From Tubulanus polymorphus (Eukaryota; Nemertea; Palaeonemertea; Tubulaniformes; Tubulanidae): DNA of 64,000 nt. This document shows, piece after piece, positions 34,169 through 45,418 of this stretch (positions are counted from its first letter, which is position 1; each line of letters opens with the position of its first letter). The notes beneath the pieces were generated by a model. That model searched no databases, was not told the origin of the DNA, and saw nothing but the letters and a program-made list of their open reading frames with translations. The stretch spans positions 17,192,450-17,256,449 of the forward strand of contig NC_134029.1 of NCBI RefSeq assembly GCF_964204645.1, read 5' to 3'. A program made the position numbers and the translations under genes.

Positions 34169-34544
34169 ATGGCTTCTGCAATTATAACTATTTTAGGATC
34201 AGCAATTGTTAACGCTTTAGCATTTACTGGTGGTGGTTATTTATTTAAGCATATTGATAAAAACGGATCATTATCAGAACAAAAAAGACATAACTTAGCA
34301 TTAGAGAAATACAATAAAGCTGCAGAAGAATATAGAGAAAAGAGGCAAAACTATATGGATTATATTAACAAGGAATTATATGATCAGAAGATTTCACAGA
34401 GATTTTCAATCAGTCGATGATGCAATGAGTTTATATAACGCAGTAACCAATAAAGAAAAATTACATCTATACAAACCTAAATTATCAGATTATTATACCC
34501 CAAGTAAAGAACAACAGAAATATGAAATAATTTGGATTTTTTGG
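34169..34544 (+). pseudogene. MASAI-family protein, truncated (copy C)
   Basis: The N-terminal 75 codons match 17074-17496, a frameshift follows near 34396, and the C-terminal membrane helix is cut off by a deletion at about 34540 that joins it to the middle of the next gene. Confidence 0.65.
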
Positions 34545-34804
34545 AATTTAGGCCATTAACACCTTTAGCTATATCAATTGGTGTGTTAGGATTATCATCA
34601 AGTGTATTAACCGGCATAAGTTCAAAATTAAATATAAAAAGTAATAAAGAAAAAATTAAAACTAATATAAAAGAAATTAATAAATTAAAGAATACACTAG
34701 ATTATATAATAAGTTTCAATGGTAATATTACAGTTGAAGAACAAGATAAATTATTAAAAGAATTAATAAATTATCAATTTTTTTATTATATAAATGGTAG
34801 ATAG
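34545..34804 (+). pseudogene. Two-pass membrane protein, 5' deleted (copy C)
   Basis: Only the second half of the 144-aa family (LTPLAISIGVLGLSSSVLTG onward) remains. Its normal stop is also lost, so the frame runs into the next gene. Confidence 0.6.
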
Positions 34805-36119
34805 TTTTCCAAAAGCTTTCCAATATAATAAATCAATTAAATATAATATTCCAGCGATAGATTTTAATAAAGATATTTCATATAGAAATGAAGTTTTAAA
34901 TTCATTAATTAATTTATATATTTATGTTACTGAAACTAATTATTTTAATGTTAAGGTGGAAAATATATTTCATGTGTATACAATTAATTTTAAAAATTTA
35001 AATGAGGCAAAACAATCGTTATTAAAATCTAATATGAAATATTGGCAGAACCAATTAAATTTTGCTGTTTATTGTGCAACAACAGGATGTGGAATAAGTT
35101 GGAATGATCATTTAGACAAACCAAGTTTACCATTAATATTATCACTCTTTAGATTTCATACATACTTTCAAACAAAATTAATATTAGATGAATTAGAGTG
35201 GCCTTTACCAGGTTCAAAATACTTTAATGAACTAAATAATAATATTAATTTTTCCAAGTTTTATAAAATATGTAATGAATTTAATATTAATTCAAATAAT
35301 GATTTTAGATAAAAAATTGGTACAATGGGTGGATTAGGAATATTATATACTAAAGAATTTGGAAAAATAATGACAGATACAGATATAAGAACACTAAATT
35401 GGAATGAATTACCAAAATATTATAATAATATACAACAACAAAACAATAATGGTTGGATTAATTTCATTTTGGAAAATAGTGAAGGTTTTACTAAAGCTGG
35501 AATACAAAGAATAAATCAATCAATTATAACTTATTTGATATGTATTCTAGGTGCGCAAGTTGAAACAAGATCCCCAATAATTGGAAATTTTAATACATCA
35601 TTTGATACACAGAAACAATTCAAAGTATTATTTGAAGATTCCATTCATAATGATAAAAATAGATCGATTCCAGAAAACATTGTAAGATATCAAAATTATT
35701 TAGATAAATCTCATGTAAGACTAAATTATTGTATAGGCCCTAATCTATTAATTATTTCTAATGATTTAGTATTAAAGATGGGAAACATAATTGGTTATAA
35801 TAATCTAACTAAAACTGCAACAATAAATAATTCATTTGGATTAAATGATATGAATAAAAAGATTATTAATGCTCCAAAATTAATGGAAGGTGAAAAAAAT
35901 AAAAAACATATTCAATCAACAGAAACTAAAACTAAGAATATTAAATTGGATAATGATTCTAAAATAAAAGATTACAATACATCAGAAAATATTAGAACTG
36001 ATAATATTCAACATGAAATAATTAAACTAAATGATGATATTAAATCCCATGAAAATGCTAAATTAGCTATAACTTGTATAGGAATTGTAATAGGAGGAAT
36101 ATTATATTTTAAATTTTAA
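34794..36119 (+). pseudogene. 433-aa-type protein, damaged (copy C)
   Basis: Homologue of 51060-52361. The first 172 codons are open (YCATTGCGISWNDH present), a stop occurs at about 35312, and the remaining 264 codons are open from about 35325 to the hydrophobic C-terminus at 36119. The middle is divergent from both B and D. Confidence 0.7.
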
Positions 36120-36134
36120 TTTTTTATTATATAA

Positions 36135-37859
36135 ATGGAAGAAGATATTCCAATGGATACTTTTGGTGACGCCCCCGGTATAAGTGATGAACCACAACCT
36201 GATTTTAATGAAACTAATATTGATAATGATGATGAATCAGCATATAATTCTAATTTAGGTGAAGATGATTCTAGTGGGCCTATATTATATGATTATGATG
36301 AATTTTAATATGATACTGTAACAAGTGAAAAATTAATAGATTATTTAGAATCCCTCGATAAGATAATAATTAAAACTAGACCAGAAAGAAAAGAGTTAAT
36401 TAATAGATTAGAAAGAACAGAAAACCCTGAATTGAAAAAAAACAATTATTATACATAAAACATGGTGTAACAAATACAGTTATTGAAGGATTATTACCAA
36501 AAAATGTAACATATAACATTGAACCAGAAGATATTCCAGAACTAATTAGAAAAGATGTTCCACGTTTCATGGATAAATTATAATTTAAAAATGATTCATG
36601 GTTTTATAATGTTGAATTAAATGGTGAAAAAGTATCAATTCAATTATCTAAAATGGGAAAAGAAGATTTGTACCATCCTGAAATGCGTGCAGGATCTACA
36701 ATTGAACATTCAAAAGGTGGTACAGAATTTCTCAGAATTATATGGAATGCACTCGATAGAATAAATGAAGAAGAACCAATTCCGAATATTGATATTAACA
36801 ATTATTCACCATTTAAAAATCCAAATCCTACTTATGATCCAGAAATGGAAGAGTATGGAGATCAATTAGAAAGATTAAGATCTTCAACACCCGAAACATC
36901 GAGAAGAGATATTCAACAAATTGATAATGATTCAAGTCAATTACAATTAGTATTAGAAAAACAAATTGATAGATTAAGAGATTCAGAAGAAGAGATGAAT
37001 AGTACTTTAGATACATCTCGTACTGGAACAAATCAAATGAAACTTTTATCAGAAAAAGGATTTCTTGGTTTAACTGATGTAGATTTAGAAACATTTCCTG
37101 AACAAGCGCGTAGAGAAATTAAAGGTGTACAAATATCAGCTGATAAAATTGCGCATGATAAAAGTATAAGAGATCAAAAAATTATGTATTTGGAAAAAGA
37201 ATTAACTGATACAGATGAAGAAATAGAACAATTAAAGTCTGATCTTGATCATCAAGCAATTGATGAAATAAAATATAAGCAAAAAGAATTACGTTGAGAA
37301 AAAGAAATTGATAATTTAAAATATAATTTAGAAGTACAAAAAGGTGAAAGAGATATATTATTAAAAGAATTTGGTAATAATTTTAAAAGATTAAAAGATG
37401 TTTTTAAAGATTTAATAATTAAACCAAATTCTGAAATATCATTGAAAGATAGAATAAAATTGTTATTTAAATTAGAAGGAATAACAATTCTTTCAATTCT
37501 AACAGCTGTAACTATGGTATTTACAACAATTGGTTTAGCTATATCAAATTCATTAAAATCTACTCCTACTCCCAATAGTCCCGGATAAACCCCCAGATAA
37601 TAATTCAATACAAGATAAAGTTAAAGATGGTTTAAAGAAATTAGCAAATATTTATGGGAACTATCTAAAAAATCTGCTGCAGCATTACCCGGAGTTATTG
37701 CATCAATTGTTGGTTTTATATTGAAATCTGCTGGGAATATTCTTAACTTTGCTGCTGAACATATTATTTTATTTTTAATTACAGTTGTAAGTGCAATTAT
37801 TTTTGGGTTAGTGAATATGATATCAAAAAATATCAGGTAAACATGATAAAAAATAAATA
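36135..37859 (+). pseudogene. Coiled-coil membrane protein with divergent N-terminus (copy C)
   Basis: Starts MEEDIPMDTFGD; acidic like B and D but the following 250 or so codons are not alignable with them by eye. From KIAHDKSIRD onward the coiled coil and the C-terminal hydrophobic segments match closely. Stops at about 36308, 36458, 36582 and 37296 and a frameshift near 37580 inactivate it. Confidence 0.65.
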
Positions 37860-37880
37860 ATTAATTTTTTTGTTAAATAA

Positions 37881-39138
37881 ATGAGTGGGAGTTATATAAG
37901 TCCTTCGAGGAATCATAGAATATCTAAATAATAGAATATATAGAATAGCTTTTAAAGCAGAAAGATCACATCATATAATTACTCATAATCCTTCTAATAT
38001 TAAACCCGATGAAACTTTATATGTTAGAATTCCTCGATTAACACAAAATACTTTTTATGTTCCAAATAGTATTTATTTATCAGCTGATATAAAAGTAATT
38101 GGTAATAATAATAATTATGTTGTTGATAATGTTGGGAGATATTTGATTAAAAAATTAGCCGTAAAGGTTGGGCCAGAAACAGTTTTCTCATTAGATAATT
38201 ATAATTTATTTATGCATTATAAAGATTTATGGTTAACAAAAGAAAATAGAAATAATATGATATTTCAAGGCATCCAATCAGAAAACCAAAATAAATTAAG
38301 ATCTGAAGCCAATAATGCAGTAGTAGCCAATGATGTAGATAATTTGATAAAAAAGATTTATGGAAGCAAATATAAGATTCCATTAGATTTTGAATTGATA
38401 AATAATAATGCGCCTTTGTATAAATACGCAATTCAAGAAGATGTTATATTGGAAATAACATTTGCTCCTGTAAATGAAATTGTATTATCTAGCGTTGTTA
38501 AAGATATGGGTTATGAATTATCGAATATATGTTTAGAATATGATACAGTAACTGATGTAAATATTGCTAACACAATTCAAACTCAATATAATCAAGGATT
38601 TTCATTATTATATTGAAAAATTTAAAATTGTACCTATTAATGCAAATGATGAAATAATTAATGAGAATATTAACTACCCAAGAAGATCTATGAAAGGCAT
38701 ATTAATATTTTTTACCATTGCAACATATTCTAATGGTGCAATAAAAGTTGATAATTATTATAATCCTGAAATATCAAAAGTAGATATAACTATCGAAGGA
38801 ATAGCAAATAAAATATTTTGTCAAGGAATGAGAATGATAGATCAATGGCCAGAAATTAGACAACATTTTATGATTGAAAAGTAAAATCATTTGAAAATTG
38901 TAATATCAATCAAATTGATTATTATACCGGTAATAAATATGCATTATAGTTAGATTTTAGAACAACAGAGGATAATTCATTACATGGTTCTGGGTAAAAA
39001 CAACAAAATACTAAAGATGGAATACAATTATTCATGAAAAAGAAAAAAGGAAGTTTAAATTTCAAAATGCACATTTATATTATATCCGACGCGCAATTAA
39101 ATATTGTAAATTCACAATTAGATAGTATTATGTTTTAA
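37881..39138 (+). pseudogene. MCP: Major capsid protein, damaged (copy C)
   Basis: Same capsid blocks as in B and D (LYVRIPRLTQNTFYVPNS, VGRYLIKKLAVKVGPE, YGSKYKIPLDFEL). Breaks: a small insertion and stop near 37930, a deletion near 38615, stops at 38882, 38947 and 38995. Confidence 0.85.
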
Positions 39139-39187
39139 GTGTTATGAAATATTAAAATTTTAACTTTAGTAAAAATTTATATAATAA

Positions 39188-40320
39188 ATGGAAGGAGGTA
39201 AAGTATATGAACGGATAAAAGCTGATAAAGAAATCAATGATAATTTATATTATGTAATACCTTATAAAAGAATAAATGAATATATTGGAATATTGTTATT
39301 AAATGAATTAAATCAATACAAAGAATATTTAATTGAATGTAATAATGATATAAATAAAAAAGATAATATTAATGATAATATAGATAATATTCCTTCTACA
39401 TCTAATAATGTTATACCTTCTACATCTAATAATGTTATACCTTCTACATCTAATAATGTTATACCTTCTACATCTAATAATGTTTTACCTTCTACACCCA
39501 ATAATGAAATAATATTAAAATATAAGGATAAAATAAATTATTTTGTGGTTATTGTAATGGTGAATTTTCAAACAATCCATCAAATTGGAATAAACAAATG
39601 AATACAGCTTCACATATTAATAATGTAATAGATCGTGTTGGTATAAGAGAATTTATAGAACACCCATTTACATATGTTACAAAGTTTGTTTCAAATAAAA
39701 AAGTAAATGGTAAAGAATTATATGAAGATTTATTACGTGATTTCTTATTAGCAGCACCTAATAAAGATGAATTTCGAGTTAATTAAGTCGAATTTCGAGT
39801 TTTATTTTCATGTCGAATTTCGACTTAATTAGTCGAAATTCGACTTGACTAACACGAAATTCGACTTATTAAGTCGAAATTCGACTTATTATGTCGAAAT
39901 TCGACTTATTAAGTCGAAATCCGACTTATTATGTCGAAATTCGACTTATTATGTCGAAATTTGACTTATTAACACGAAATTCGACTTATTAAGTCGAAAT
40001 TATGAAAAAAAATATCTCATATGTCACCTAGGGGCTTCCGTAACGATGATAATGAAAATATAGTTACAGGAAAGCGTATTGATAATAAAGATTATGTGGA
40101 CACACTTTTAGCGAAAGATAAAGTAGAAACTATTGATGATGCGGTAGAAAGGATGTATAAGTATAAAAACAAAACAACTATTGATAAAGATTCGGTAAAT
40201 AGGATGAAAAAGGATTATGATGAAGAATTCGAAGAAGATACGGTAGAGAAATTGAATAGAGAAATTGATAGAGTCTGATGATGAAAGTGATTCAAGTCCT
40301 AATTATTTTCATCTCAAATA
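39188..40320 (+). pseudogene. MEGGK zinc-finger protein interrupted by repeat element (copy C)
   Basis: The N-terminus is conserved (MEGGKVYERI). It has five NNVIPSTS units (39385-39500) where B has VIPTT units. The zinc-finger region is frameshifted near 39540, EFIEHPFTYVTKFVSN is kept, and a palindromic minisatellite element (39769-40045) sits in the frame. The acidic C-terminal part resumes at about 40045. Confidence 0.7.
39769..40045 (+). mobile_element. Palindromic-minisatellite element, copy 2
   Basis: About twelve tandem units of TCGAAATTCGACTTATTA type, each largely self-complementary, ending in AAAATATCTCATATGTCACC and then TAGGGGCTTCCGTAA. The same end plus degenerate units occurs at 4738-4935. 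It has inserted in a capsid-adjacent gene of copy C, so the family was active after the Polinton. Confidence 0.75.
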
Positions 40321-40503
40321 ATAATATTGGTTGAAAATTGTATAAATAGTATTTATTTTAAAAAATGGGACTTAAGCATTAAGGTACTTAGTAAGGTACC
40401 AAGTAACTGGTGCTTAGTAAGGTACCAAGTAACAGGTACCAAGTAACTAGTAAGGTACCAAGTAACTAAGTAACATACTAAGTACTTAGTTACTTAAAAT
40501 ATC
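40321..40503. repeat. Convergent-gene spacer of C with GGTACCAAGTAAC units
   Basis: Five to six units of AAGGTACCAAGTAAC between convergent blocks. It holds the position of the AGATACC spacer of A and D but with a different repeat, so the spacer evolves by repeat turnover. Confidence 0.7.
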
Positions 40504-41112
40504 TTATTTTATAAACTTATATTCATATGGAAATTGAAGCCTCAGTAATAATTTTGAACCTTTATTATCCTTTAATTAATTCATATATTCATCATGTAAC
40601 TCAGTAGGTATTATTTGATTTTCTTCCAATGATTGTTGCGTAGATTTTCTATCTTTATTGTAGAATAAAACTAGAAATCTTATATTCTCCCTAAAATCTT
40701 GAATTGAATTATATTTTTGATTTAAAACCCATGTTGTTATCCCGAAATGTCTCCCAGAGAAAGCTAGATAACATAACTCACTTTCTCTAACTTTTGAATC
40801 ATGTAAATTTGCGCAATCATCTATAATGAATAATGTATTTGATCCTTCATAAGTATCAATTGCTATTTTAATACAATTATCTAAATTTTCTTTTACTGTT
40901 TTAGGATCTAATATAATAAACTTTTTCATCTTAAGTATATCTCTATTATATGTTTTATTCATTTCATAAGTAGGACAGAATAATATTATATTATCAAAAT
41001 GATTCTTATAAATAGTTTCTAACAAATCTAATATGAAATGTGTTTTACCACAATTGGTTACTCCAGTTATTAACATATTATGCGGTTCAAATATAAATAA
41101 ATCTTTATTCAT
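40504..41112 (-). pseudogene. ATP: Packaging ATPase, late stop (copy C)
   Basis: 178 open codons with Walker A GVTNCGKTHF and Walker B TLFIIDDCAN. A stop at 40576-40578 removes the last 24 codons. Otherwise collinear with A. Confidence 0.88.
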
Positions 41113-42190
41113 TTATTCTTTTAATTTTACTAGATTAAATCCATTCATTAAATTTATCATCGTATCCTTTATATTTCACCAGAGAATACTTTTTTCCTTT
41201 AAGAGTTTTTGTTTTCAATACTTTTTCTATTTTGTATTCTATTTCATCTGGGTTTGGTACAAGTGATAATTCTTGCTCATAGAAATAACCTAATATTTCT
41301 TCATCTTTTAGATCTTCTAGTTTATAAACAAATGGTTTAGTTAATATTATTTTTTTGATTTTAAATATTTCTTCAGTAAAATTTGGGGTATAACCTTTAT
41401 AAAATGTTTTTCTATATTTAGATATTCTAACGTGTTGTCCTATTTTAAATTTAGGTTCACCGAAATCATGTGTAACATACGCTCCATATAAATTATTCCA
41501 AACTATTTCTGAATAATCTTCTTTTCTAGCATTTATTGGTTTCATATTTATAGAACTATGTTTAGAATTATTATAACCTTTCACTAAATCATCTAATATA
41601 TCAATATATTTATATGTTTCATTAGCAGTAAAATATTTCCACATTCTAGTTTTCAATGTTTTATTAAATCTCTCTATAATAGATGCTTTTTTATCTGAGT
41701 GTGTTGAAAAATAATCTACATCGTTATCAGATAATAGTTTTTTGAAATGTTTGTTATAAAATTCCTTACCTTCATCAAATTGTATCTTATCTGGAATAGC
41801 TTCTTTAAATATATTCTTAAAAGCATTTGTAACTTCTATTCCAGTTTTATTTTTGATTGGAATTGACCATGCGGATCGACTGAATATATCTATAACATTT
41901 AATATCCAGAAATATCCTTTGTTGTATTCCTCTAAGTTCTTCATGTCAATTAAATCTGCTTGCCATTGTTGATCGATATATGAAATCATAACTTTTCTTG
42001 TTAAATAAGTTTTATCCATTTACTTGTGGATTTGATATGTTGGTTGATTTTGTAACCATAATCTTAATTCACTATATTTTATATTTTCTTTATCGGATTT
42101 AATGTTATCCCATAATTCTGAAACGTTAGAATATGATACTTCACTTTCTGGGTTATAATATAACTCTCTTAAATATTGTTCTTTTTTCAT
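41105..42190 (-). pseudogene. INT: Chromodomain integrase, two stops (copy C)
   Basis: The DDE core and chromodomain are legible. Stops lie at about 42020-42022 and at 41135-41137, leaving 294 codons open between. Overlaps the ATPase start by 8 bp, as in A and D. Confidence 0.9.
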
Positions 42191-42196
42191 CTTATT

Positions 42197-42568
42197 TTAA
42201 TCAATTAATAATAATTTAGATTTAGTTTCAATGATTTTATCATTTGATTTATTTTCTGGTATAATAGGTTTATTATCATTGGAATCATTATTGTTATAAT
42301 CAGATTTATACTTATATTTATATATTACACCGGAGAATATAATAATTGTGATTAACCCAATTGTAATATATAAGTAATTATTTCTTCCACTATTAGAAGC
42401 ATTAGATGGATTATTATTTGAATCAATATCAGATAATTTCTGTGATTCATTTATATCAGTTAATTTTTTTTTCTTAGCTCTTTTTAATTCTGCAGATCTT
42501 TCACCCAATTCTCTAGCCCATTTAATTTGTTTCACGGATCTAGCCTTTTTCTTAACACCATCACTCAT
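42197..42568 (-). CDS. Basic, one-pass membrane protein (copy C)
   Basis: 123 aa, intact. One copy of the basic unit (KQIKWARELGERSAELKR), one membrane helix (LYITIGLITIIIFSGVIY) and a short polar tail. Overlaps the previous gene by 8 bp. Confidence 0.72.
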   Translation of the reverse strand: MSDGVKKKARSVKQIKWARELGERSAELKRAKKKKLTDINESQKLSDIDSNNNPSNASNSGRNNYLYITIGLITIIIFSGVIYKYKYKSDYNNNDSNDNKPIIPENKSNDKIIETKSKLLLID

Positions 42569-43169
42569 TTATTTTAGTTAATTTTTGTTCTGATTCATTT
42601 TCTGTTTCACCGTTTGGTTGTCGAACGGCGCCATCTGTTTCGTTCTTACCTGATTTATATTCCATAGGCTTGATATTCGAAAATGTTATGACACCAGTAG
42701 AAATTAATGTCATAACCGATCCTAATTGGAATGAAGCGTATCCGATCCATTTTTGTAATTCAGTCATAACTAAGTAGTCATTTTTCAAATCACTATATAA
42801 TTTATTTTCATCATCAATTGACATTAACCGGTTACATAACTTATAGTAACATTTGACAATACTATCTGAAATAGAATCATTTATTCGAGCCAATCTTGCC
42901 TCTTCATAAATCTTAAAATATTATATTACTTTATCTGGTTTCATAGAGTCTAGTTCTTGAAAAGTAATGGTCTTAGTTAAAAATTGTTTACATTTACCAC
43001 TAGCAATTAGTAACTCAAGATGGTGTTTACAATGTAAATAGTATTCATAATCAATATTGTTATTGATATTATTTTCAATTTTGGCCGGAATATCCTTATT
43101 ATCACTAATGCCCAAATCATCTAATGTTTTTTCAATATCAATACTATTCTTACTCGATTTCTTTGACAT
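42561..43169 (-). pseudogene. Helical protein (MSKKS family), frameshifted (copy C)
   Basis: Start MSKKSSKNSIDIEKTLDDLG at 43169 (TATAAATGTC on the gene strand); a frameshift near 42915 splits it into 82 and 110 codons. Confidence 0.65.
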
Positions 43170-43409
43170 TTATATTAGAGAAATTTAATAAGAAAAATAT
43201 TATAATATTTTAATACTAGCTAGTTAAGTTATTGATACTAAATTGACTAGGTTAGTTAAAGTTATTGTTTTTTTATTTGAATCTATTCAAAATATAAAGT
43301 ATTCTCTTTTTAAAAAGAATTACAAAAGAAAATATTAAAAATATGAGAATTCACTGGTTAGTTGAAGATATGTAATTTCTATTAAATTTTATTTGAATTA
43401 TATTATTCT
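43170..43409. other. Spacer between HNH and MSKKS genes
   Basis: AT-rich; part of it (43255-43330) is repeated inverted in AB at 5680-5800. No gene. Confidence 0.5.
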
Positions 43410-44069
43410 TTAACCGCTTTCAATATATTGTTCATTATTCGGATCATTGTTCCATTGATCAATAAATTTCTTTGCCTTTGTTAACTGTTCTAAATATAAC
43501 TGTAAATCTAGTTTATTAAATTTTATTCTATTTTCTTTCTTTTCGAGTGGCCTTAAATTTTTCCAATTCCAAATTAGTTTTTTATTGTGTTCATCACTCA
43601 AGTTAAATTTAGATATCGGTAACACATGATCAATATGAAAATAATCTCCATAATTATCTATAATCATTTGACTATCGAATTGAAATATAATCCATGATTT
43701 GAGAAATTCATCTGAACAACCCAACAAATTAGATAGTGTTTCTGAATGTGTTTCTTTGTTGAATAATTGTCTTAATCTAGATCTTAAGCATTGTTTCAAT
43801 CTAAAATTAAGATCTGTTTTATATCTTTCTCTCATATATTCTGTCATATATTCATTATAAGCTTCTCTATTATCTTCTCGGTATTGTTTGGCATATAGTT
43901 TAATACAAGTTTTACAGCAATATTGAAAACCATCTTTGCCAATCTTACGCTTATTAAATTCTGTTAAAGCTAATTTATCTAATTCACATTTAGAACACTT
44001 CTTGTAGTATATATTTATGACACCAGTGTTATTTGTAATATTGATAGTTTGTGGTTGTTCTGATTCCAT
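43410..44069 (-). CDS. HNH endonuclease with N-terminal zinc cluster
   Basis: 219 aa, intact. Residues about 20-55 carry a CSKC...CCKTC four-cysteine cluster (recombination endonuclease VII-like). The HNH signature is HIDHVLPISKFNLSD (about residues 142-156) followed by WNWKNLRPLEKKENRIKF, where N-L-x-P and the distal Asn complete the beta-beta-alpha metal fold. Such enzymes cleave DNA as homing, junction-resolving or packaging nucleases. It is first in the integrase block of copy C, just inside the terminus, starting TATAATAAATGG. Not present in AB or D. An uninterrupted frame amid many broken genes suggests later arrival or selection. Confidence 0.88.
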   Translation of the reverse strand: MESEQPQTINITNNTGVINIYYKKCSKCELDKLALTEFNKRKIGKDGFQYCCKTCIKLYAKQYREDNREAYNEYMTEYMRERYKTDLNFRLKQCLRSRLRQLFNKETHSETLSNLLGCSDEFLKSWIIFQFDSQMIIDNYGDYFHIDHVLPISKFNLSDEHNKKLIWNWKNLRPLEKKENRIKFNKLDLQLYLEQLTKAKKFIDQWNNDPNNEQYIESG

Positions 44070-44357
44070 TTATTATACATATTTTTTTACTAAATTGATT
44101 TTAGAAGTTCAATGATTTATATCATGAATTATTTCAATCATTATTTACTAACACTTTTAATGTTTAAAAACTCACACAAATATGAATATTGAAATAATGT
44201 TGTAAATATATACTTTTATATTGAATAATCTGTCAATTTAAATGTTATTCATGGACATGATTATTTAAAGAGTAATAGGGGTAATGGGCTTTCAGGTTAA
44301 AGGTTGAATGGTCGAGTTCATTAAAAACAAATATTAAAAGTAATTTAATTTACCTTT
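44070..44357. repeat. Right subterminal region of C and partial shared hairpin
   Basis: 44070-44270 is about 90% identical, in the same orientation, to 60053-60240 beside D's polymerase gene, so a terminus-adjacent sequence is shared by both ends. 44271-44357 is one arm of a terminal hairpin (AGTAATAGGGGTAATGGGCT), cut at 44357 and joined to D's interior. Confidence 0.8.
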
Positions 44358-44442
44358 AACTAAGCTAGTATTAATCTAAAGAGATACTGGTATCATTTTA
44401 TAATACTTATAATATTTTTCCTATTAAATTTCTCTAATATAA

Positions 44443-45051
44443 ATGTCAAAGAAATCGAGTAAGAATAGTATTAATATTGAAAAGACATTAGATGATTTGG
44501 GTATAAGTGATAATAAAGATACAGTTGTAACTAATTGTGCTCAAGTTAATTGTAATATTGATTATGAATAATATTTATATTGTAAACACCTTCTAGAATT
44601 ATTAATTGCTGGCGGGAAATGTAATCAGTTTATCGGGAAAATAATTACTTTTCAAGAATTAGATGCTATGAAACCCGATAAAGTAATAAAATATTTTAAG
44701 ATTTATGAAGAAGCTAGATTAGCTAGAATAAATGATTCTATTTCAGATGGTATTGTCAAATGTTATTCTAAGTTAAGTAACCAGTTAATACCAATTGATG
44801 ATGAAAATAAATTATATAGTGATTTGAAAAATGACTACTTAGTTATGACTGAATTACAAAAATGGGTTGGTTATGCTTCATTTCAATTAGGATCGGTTAT
44901 GACATTAATTTCTACTGGCGTCATAACATTTTCGAACATCAAGCCTATGGAATATAAATCAGGTAAGAACGAAACAGATGACGCTGTACTACAACCAAAC
45001 TTCAAAACAGAAAATGAATCAGAACAAAAATTAACTAAAATAAATGAGTGA
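44443..45051 (+). pseudogene. Helical protein (MSKKS family), one nonsense codon (copy D)
   Basis: Full-length collinear frame from ATG 44443 (AATATAAATGTC) with one in-frame TAA at about 44569; hydrophobic segment YASFQLGSVMTLISTGVITF retained. Confidence 0.68.
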
Positions 45052-45412
45052 TAGCGTTAAGAAGAAGCCTAGATCCGAGAAACAAATTAAATGGGCAAGA
45101 GAATTAGGTAAAAGATCTTCAGAATTAAAAAAAGCTAAGAAAAAGAAATTAACTGATATAAATGAATCACAGACTTTATCTGATATTGATTCAAATAATA
45201 ATCCATCTAATTCTTCTAATGCTGGAAGTAATTATAAATTATATATTACAATTGGATTAGTAACAGTTATTATATTATCCGGTGTAATATATAAATCAAA
45301 ATTCAAATCTAATGATAAATATGATTCCAATGATAATAAACCTATCATACCAGAAAATAAGTCAAATGATAAAGTCATTGAAAATAAACCAAGATTATTA
45401 TTAATGGATTAA
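45044..45412 (+). CDS. Basic, one-pass membrane protein (copy D)
   Basis: 122 aa, intact; a single basic unit, then the membrane helix (LYITIGLVTVIILSGVIY). Starts inside the end of the previous gene. Confidence 0.72.
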   Translation: MSDSVKKKPRSEKQIKWARELGKRSSELKKAKKKKLTDINESQTLSDIDSNNNPSNSSNAGSNYKLYITIGLVTVIILSGVIYKSKFKSNDKYDSNDNKPIIPENKSNDKVIENKPRLLLMD

Positions 45413-45418
45413 AATAAG

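Larger units (their letters stand above)
27896..44357. mobile_element. Polinton copy C, inserted in BEL/Pao
   Basis: Begins AGTAATAGGG after GTTGTG. The structural block is on + (28470-40320) and the integrase block on - (40504-44069), converging at about 40.4 kb. The right subterminal region and a partial hairpin (44070-44357) are fused directly to the interior of copy D. Nearly every long gene has stops or frameshifts, and several genes (coiled-coil N-terminus, MEGGK protein) differ clearly from copies B and D, so C is a distinct lineage of the same family. It alone has the HNH gene. Confidence 0.85.

Noticed and set aside
36828-37094. Minus-strand 88-codon frame opposite the coiled-coil gene
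   Set aside because: Shadow of the + strand gene; hydrophobic only because it is the complement of acidic AT-rich codons.
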